From NCBI GenBank assembly GCA_963669155.1, contig OZ022577.1:26567865-26631864 (forward strand): a stretch of DNA of 64,000 nucleotides, read 5' to 3'. The notes beneath the pieces were generated by a model, which saw only the letters and a program-made list of their open reading frames with translations, searched no databases and was not told the DNA's origin. Below are positions 59,479 to 64,000 of the stretch, one piece after another. Origin of the DNA: Arbacia lixula. Taxonomy: Eukaryota; Echinodermata; Echinoidea; Arbacioida; Arbaciidae. Position numbers and translations under genes: made by a program. The first letter of the stretch is position 1; each line of letters opens with the position of its first letter.

Positions 59479-60276
59479 ATAAGAAGCTTGATGGGTTCAG
59501 GTTCAGTTTTGTCGTTGTCGTCGTCATTAAACTCTGTCGACGAAGGAGAGTCGCCCTCCTTCTCAACTGCATTTTCAGCCATCACACCAACTGGTAGATT
59601 TTATACAAGTTTTAACGATGCTATGAGTGTGAATATGAAACGTTGCGTCAAGCCTGATCACAATAGACAAACACCCTTGCCTATATACAGCCTAGAGTCG
59701 GTCGTATAGAGCGACGATCTCGAATTCGTCTTCTTGCCTTCCCATCCTCATCAAGTCGACTTGACGAGATCCAGGATCTTGTCATCTTGTTTTCTCGCCC
59801 TACAGAAGTCGACTTGCCGAGATCCTTGGATCTTGTCTTTTTGTCTTCTTGTCTTACAGAAGTCGACTTGACGAGATCCAAGATCTTGTCTTCTTGTCTT
59901 CTTGTCTTACAGAAGTCGACTTGACGAGATCCAAGATCTCGTCTTCTTGTCTTCTCATCCTACATAAGTAGACTTGACGATATCCAAGTTCTTGTCTTTT
60001 TGTCTCTTCGTCTTACAGAAGTCGACTTGACGAGATCCAAGATCTTGTCTTTTTGTCTTCTTGACTCTTTTTTCTCGTCTTCTCGTCTTCTCAGGATCTT
60101 GTCTTTTTGTCTTCTCGTCCTACAGAAGTCGACCTGACGAGATCCAAGGTCTTGTCTTTTTGTCTTCTTGACTCTTTTTCTCGTCTTCTCGTCTCGTCTT
60201 CTCGTATTCACGTCCTAAATTATCTCGTCTTCTGGGGGCACTTCTAAGCTTCCGTATTTAAGCTTCCGTACTGTTT

Positions 60277-60794
60277 AGAAGAGTTGCGACATGACAAATG
60301 GTCACGTGGTCTCTGGACGCCATGTTGTTTCCAACTTTCGAACGCAGATCCCTTGTTAGAACTTCGGTTGTGTGTTTTCTGTATTGTTTACAACGAAGAA
60401 CGCTTTTCTGCTTTTCAGAGAAGGATAGAGAAAGTGTCATTCTGAGTATTACTGAGTACCAGTCAAGAAAATGATTGATCTTTATATTTTTTTAATAAAT
60501 GAAATGAAAATAAAATTGACCATGCTCATCTAACAAATTTTATACAAGTGACTCCAATATCTATCCAACTGTGCTTAACTACAAACGGGAGTCGAGAAAA
60601 ACCATGAGAGCAAGATAGTTCCAAAATTTAGAGTGAAGGGGAGAGAGGGAGAAAGGAGGTCGGGGAGGGAGAGAGAGAGAGAGGGAGAGAGAAAAAAAGT
60701 GGAGAAGGGAGAGAAAGGGGGTTGGAAAGGGATGGATACTGAGCGAGAAAGGGGTTGGGGAAGGGAGGAGGAGAGAGAAAAAAGGGGGTGGACA

Positions 60795-60830
<36 letters not shown>

Positions 60831-61378
60831 TGGTGACTGGGTGGTGAAGGGAAAGAGAATTGAATTGGGATGTGCATTGTAGTCCAGAAAGAAAGACACG
60901 AGACTGAGAGCCCGAAAAGTTATACAGGAGAGCAAGGTTAGTTCAGAAATTGACAGAGAGAGAAAGAGAGAGAAATGGACGGAAGCAACTAAGATTGGAA
61001 TTAATTAATGAAAGATGTGGAGAAACAGAATTATATGCTAGAATCAGATCAGCATGTCATTTCCGATGGCCACAATAAACGTTGATTTAAGTGTGGTTTG
61101 CATCATTTCTCCTGTATTCCTTCTCTCCGCTCCTCTAGCTCTATGCATGACAAACATTGAGTATCGAATAATAAACAAAATCATCAGATTTTCATCTTGG
61201 ACCAAGATGAGATTGTGTCAAAAGCTTCGGAGACGGTGTTACTGTATAGCGCGCGCACAGTTTATACACACACAGCTGCACGGTGCGCTCGAGAGCGCGG
61301 CACAAACAATGGAAACAACATGGCGTCAAATTCTGAGTTGTCACAACTCTTCTATACAGGGACACTACAATCGACGAC
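60277..61378. mobile_element. Element X, remainder (inverted-repeat element split by the giant insertion)
   Basis: AGAAGAGTTGCGACATGAC and GGACGCCATGTTGTTTCCAA at 60277-60336 are mirrored at 61305-61356 (TGGAAACAACATGGCGTC, then CACAACTCTTCT). The right arm runs on to CAGGGACACTA, which matches the piece at 42262-42286. The interior is AT-rich with a GA tract and has no ORF of interest. Confidence 0.65.
60640..60835 (+). repeat. GA-rich microsatellite in element X
   Basis: Irregular (GA)n/(GGGA)n purine tract; Arg/Glu and Ser/Leu ORFs crossing it are artefacts. Confidence 0.9.
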
Positions 61379-61379
61379 G

Positions 61380-61445
61380 TTCCAGAGCCATCTATAAACA
61401 GAGTTTGGCCAAGTCGGTTTCAATAGGTAACAACATGGCGCGTGT
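61380..61445 (+). repeat. Fragment of the CCATCTATAAACAG repeat
   Basis: Same blocks as 47285-47383 (CCATCTATAAACAG, TTTCAATAGGTAACAACATGG), without the far inverted end. Confidence 0.5.
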
Positions 61446-61464
61446 TGCTATTAGTTGGCCTAGT

Positions 61465-62175
61465 CAGGGATGTGTTAATTATGGGAGGATATGAAACAAC
61501 TTTCTTTCTTTGAAGCCATGCGTGGCACCGCCGAAAGAAAAAATGTCTTCACAGGTCTTTTCAGGTCTTTTAATGATAACGAACAGGATTGCGTAGCAAT
61601 GGTTTCTCAGATAGAACAAAAGAAATGTAGAGTCTTATTTCGCTTGTCCAGTTCTGTTGGATTGCATCAATACTTTTTTGAGGAAAAGATATCAGGGAAC
61701 AAAAAAAAACCCAGTTTTTTTCTACTAAAATATCTCTGTTGCACGCAAATGCATGCAAACTATGCTAATGAAAATCAACAGCTTAAAATATAATTTTGAT
61801 AATGATTGAAACCCATATTTCTGAAAATCTGCGGTAAGTGAAGAATATTATCTTATATCTCCGTTTGTGCATCATTCAACAATTATTTAGAAGAATGCCG
61901 AGTTTAGGATCTTTATAGTGGTTTTACCCGTAACTTTCTTGAAAATTGCAAAAAATGTGATAAGAAACATAGCTTCCAGACACAGAACAGTGAATTAAAG
62001 ATATTGCTTTCAAAGTTGACAGCAGCTAAATGTCGGTGCCGCGCATGGGACATCAAAGCATTGTACTTTGTAGTGATTGTGGAATGCTTTTGACATTCAT
62101 TAGCACGCTTTAGTATCCATACAGATGTTTGAATATAGTATGCTCGAGTTGTTTCTCCTTCCTAACACATCCCTG
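61465..62175 (+). mobile_element. hAT-like MITE, copy D (711 bp)
   Basis: The best-preserved ends of the family: CAGGGATGTGTTA and exact inverse TAACACATCCCTG. The flanks GGCCTAGT / GGCCTAAT agree at 7 of 8 positions (the first G is shared with the element end), as expected for hAT-type 8-bp duplications. The interior is more diverged from A and C. Confidence 0.85.
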
Positions 62176-62179
62176 GCCT

Positions 62180-64000
62180 AATGTAGTCTTTGACACGCTA
62201 TGGTGAAACACATATCACAAGTAAAGTCACCCGTGTCACTGCAATTGCGTGCTTGTTTACCAAACGGAGATTCCCGAACGATAACCGAGCCGGGCCACAT
62301 TCAAAGGATAACAAAGTTATGAACTTTTGAAATTTCAATTTTGTGACGACTCGTGCGAGGTGCTCCCCCATTATGTTGTGTACACAATAATTCCATAAAT
62401 TGCCTTTTCTGTTTTTGACAACGGAAATGCCCTTTTTTCATACATGTACATACAGATCAATAATGTTTCTTTCATGTGCCAACAGGCGCTAGTTTTGCGC
62501 TGGATTGTTGTGAAGGAAAATGTTGTGTAACAAAGTGGTGACAAATTTAATTTGCTCCCTTGTAATATTTTTTTCGATCCACTGACTTGTAATATGTGTC
62601 TAATGCAATAAAAAAAACTTTTTATTGAATAGAATTTGAGCATCATAACTTGGCAGGATTCTTCACCTAAATATTGACTAATTAAAGGCAAAATTGTCAC
62701 TTTTCAAAAGTTTTCAAAAGGGTAATTTTTGGATTCTGTCATGAATTTTTAATAAATTTCATTTCTGGTGCATAATTTATGTCCTTTTATTGTTTATCAT
62801 CCATCTCTCGACACACTAATACCTATCCCGACACTTCACCCATTGTTCTGGTTGAGTGATCACCGTTTAAAAATTGCTCATCCCTCTTGAGTTTGAAACT
62901 TTTAAAAACCCTTTATTTTTGTGAAAAAAATAAAACTGGATATTTTGACAAAGATGTAACATGACTTCTTATATGAGCATAAGAAGTATTAATTTGGTTG
63001 AGTGATAACACTTTAAAAATCGCACAAGAAATGCCAAAACTTACTGTTAAAATAGCATAAACAACATCACCCTTGTGACATTTGAAAAGTCACATTTTTG
63101 CCTTTAGCGTTTGCTCAATCACGTATGACTGGACCGATCAATATCATTTTCAAATGAAAGTTAGCCAATGAGTGTAGCAACACCAGTGCCAAATTGTTTT
63201 GTCCATAACCTCCTTGTTAAAAAGTTATGCGGTTGAAAAAAGGGGCTTAATTTTTTATTGTTTAGTTAAAAGCAACTTAATTTCAAAATGAACTATTCCT
63301 TTAAATCCCACTCTGATGCCGTAGCTTAATTACGATTTGGTGAAACACCCTCGGACTATACGACGAGGCAGAGCATTTCCATTTATGGAAAGGTACCGTA
63401 CGCGTAGGCAAGAATCTATTCGGACACCGCTGCAAATTACGTGTGGCGACCCTTGCGGCTCGAAGTTTTGGCATGTCGGTCTCGTCCAACGTTCAACAAC
63501 AAAATCATACACTATACTCTATCAGTCACCCAACCAGCAAGGCTAATTGTATAGAGCATGAGCACACATCGAAGAAGTTGTAGAAGAACGTAGATACAGG
63601 AGAGGTGAATAAAAAAAATAAGGAGAACCACATACCATTGAATGTAGCCGAAAAATGGCGATAGACCATTTCCGTCAAATCAACGAAGCGAATATCACCA
63701 ATTAACTTTCAAGGCCATCTTAATGAGATCGTGCATGTGTACTAGGATGGCTTTAATCAGCAAGACGTAATTCCCTTGTGGTCGATGGGAAAATCATAGT
63801 TCTACGGTTTCTGCCGTGATTGCACGGTCAATAGAAGGTGCCACTGAGTGACTTAATTTGTACATATTGGTTCCTCTTACTTCCATTCATTTGTATTAAC
63901 GACTCCGTTTTTAAGGTGCGTGGAGCCATGTTAAAGGTCATCACACTGTACAAGCCATCAGGTCACTGGTGATGTTCTTGGGAATTGTTTATTTTGTTTT
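62180..64000. other. Gene-free stretch at window end
   Basis: AT-rich to 63.3 kb, then about 250 bases with higher GC (63300-63550) in which no reading frame shows a known motif. No transposon ends recognised. Confidence 0.5.

Larger units (their letters stand above)
57046..60256. mobile_element. Palindromic module E2 (3.2 kb, intact)
   Basis: Two nearly identical inverted arms of about 1.26 kb (57046-58306 and 58991-60256) flank a 0.68 kb core of about three ~240-bp tandem units (TTTTGGCATTTCTTCCACTTT-like blocks at about 58309, 58549 and 58792). The outer domain (57060-57552) is the same ~53-bp repeat class as in E1. The inner arm differs completely and carries a TATA box (57613-57620) and short ORFs. 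The high arm identity suggests a young element or gene conversion between arms. Confidence 0.9.
42287..60270. mobile_element. Giant foldback (TU-like) transposon, 18.0 kb including a later insertion
   Basis: The two ends carry the same 14 bases inverted, TACGGAAGCTTAAA (42287-42300 and, inverse, 60257-60270). They are flanked by the 6-bp duplication CTGTTT at 42281-42286 and 60271-60276. The pre-insertion site is confirmed by the intact inverse copy near 61.35 kb. Removing the later insertion (43563-54454) leaves about 7.1 kb. Order: repeat array R1, palindrome E1, array R2, palindrome E2, end. Long arms of short tandem repeats with differing cores match the published description of sea-urchin TU and fly FB elements. 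No transposase is seen, so it is probably non-autonomous. Confidence 0.8.

Noticed and set aside
42287-60270. Assignment of the giant element to Polintons because of the 6-bp target duplication
   Set aside because: The terminal bases and the tandem-repeat palindromic structure do not fit, and no gene typical of that group is recognisable; a TU/foldback-type element is the better description.

Overview
This is a eukaryotic window from an intron-rich, repeat-rich metazoan, most likely a marine deuterostome invertebrate and probably an echinoderm or close relative. The organism call is an inference from four things: a creatine-kinase-lineage phosphagen kinase, a TGA/Sec glutathione peroxidase, abundant MITE and tRNA-SINE repeats, and a giant foldback transposon resembling the sea-urchin TU elements. 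The host genes have GT-AG introns and conserved exon phases. Four real host genes can be supported.

Layout. 1-3.5 kb: the last three coding exons and 3' UTR of PPP2R3C (PP2A regulatory subunit B''-gamma, + strand), with a decayed tandem duplication of the exon border at the very start and a tRNA-derived SINE in the UTR. 4.8-7.9 kb: a complete GPX1-type selenoprotein glutathione peroxidase (+), with an in-frame TGA for selenocysteine, a form-2 SECIS element in the 3' UTR and a poly(A) signal. 8-20.7 kb: no recognisable gene; microsatellites, three same-orientation copies of a ~0.7 kb hAT-like MITE, and a possible TATA promoter with a non-coding first exon near 11.8-12.2 kb. 20.9-26.7 kb: a complete eight-exon phosphagen kinase (+) of creatine kinase ancestry. 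It has an arginine-kinase-like shortened specificity loop and an unusual 63-residue C-terminal tail ending in a polybasic stretch and a CaaX box. 27-33 kb: sparse intergenic DNA with dispersed repeats, a TA-flanked MITE and one unassigned ORF. 33.1-38.8 kb: a complete eight-exon POLR3F (RNA polymerase III subunit RPC6) on the - strand.

39-62 kb is a matryoshka of mobile DNA. One element (42287-60270) is bounded by 14-bp terminal inverted repeats and a 6-bp target duplication (CTGTTT). It sits inside another inverted-repeat element whose uninterrupted arm survives at about 61.3 kb. The element consists of two successive ~3.2 kb palindromes that share an outer domain of ~53-bp tandem repeats but have unrelated inner domains. 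Each palindrome is preceded by an array of GGCGAG-rich repeats. The left arm of the first palindrome was interrupted by a 10.9 kb insertion (43563-54454) with a TTAA target duplication. That insertion itself carries a duplicated ~1.15 kb repeat with a tRNA-like module, a long polypurine tract, a palindromic element containing a second palindrome, and a dispersed repeat also present at 39.5 kb. 62.2-64 kb holds nothing recognisable.

The four host genes look like independent housekeeping neighbours (phosphatase regulation, peroxide removal, phosphagen energy buffering, Pol III transcription), not a functional cluster.
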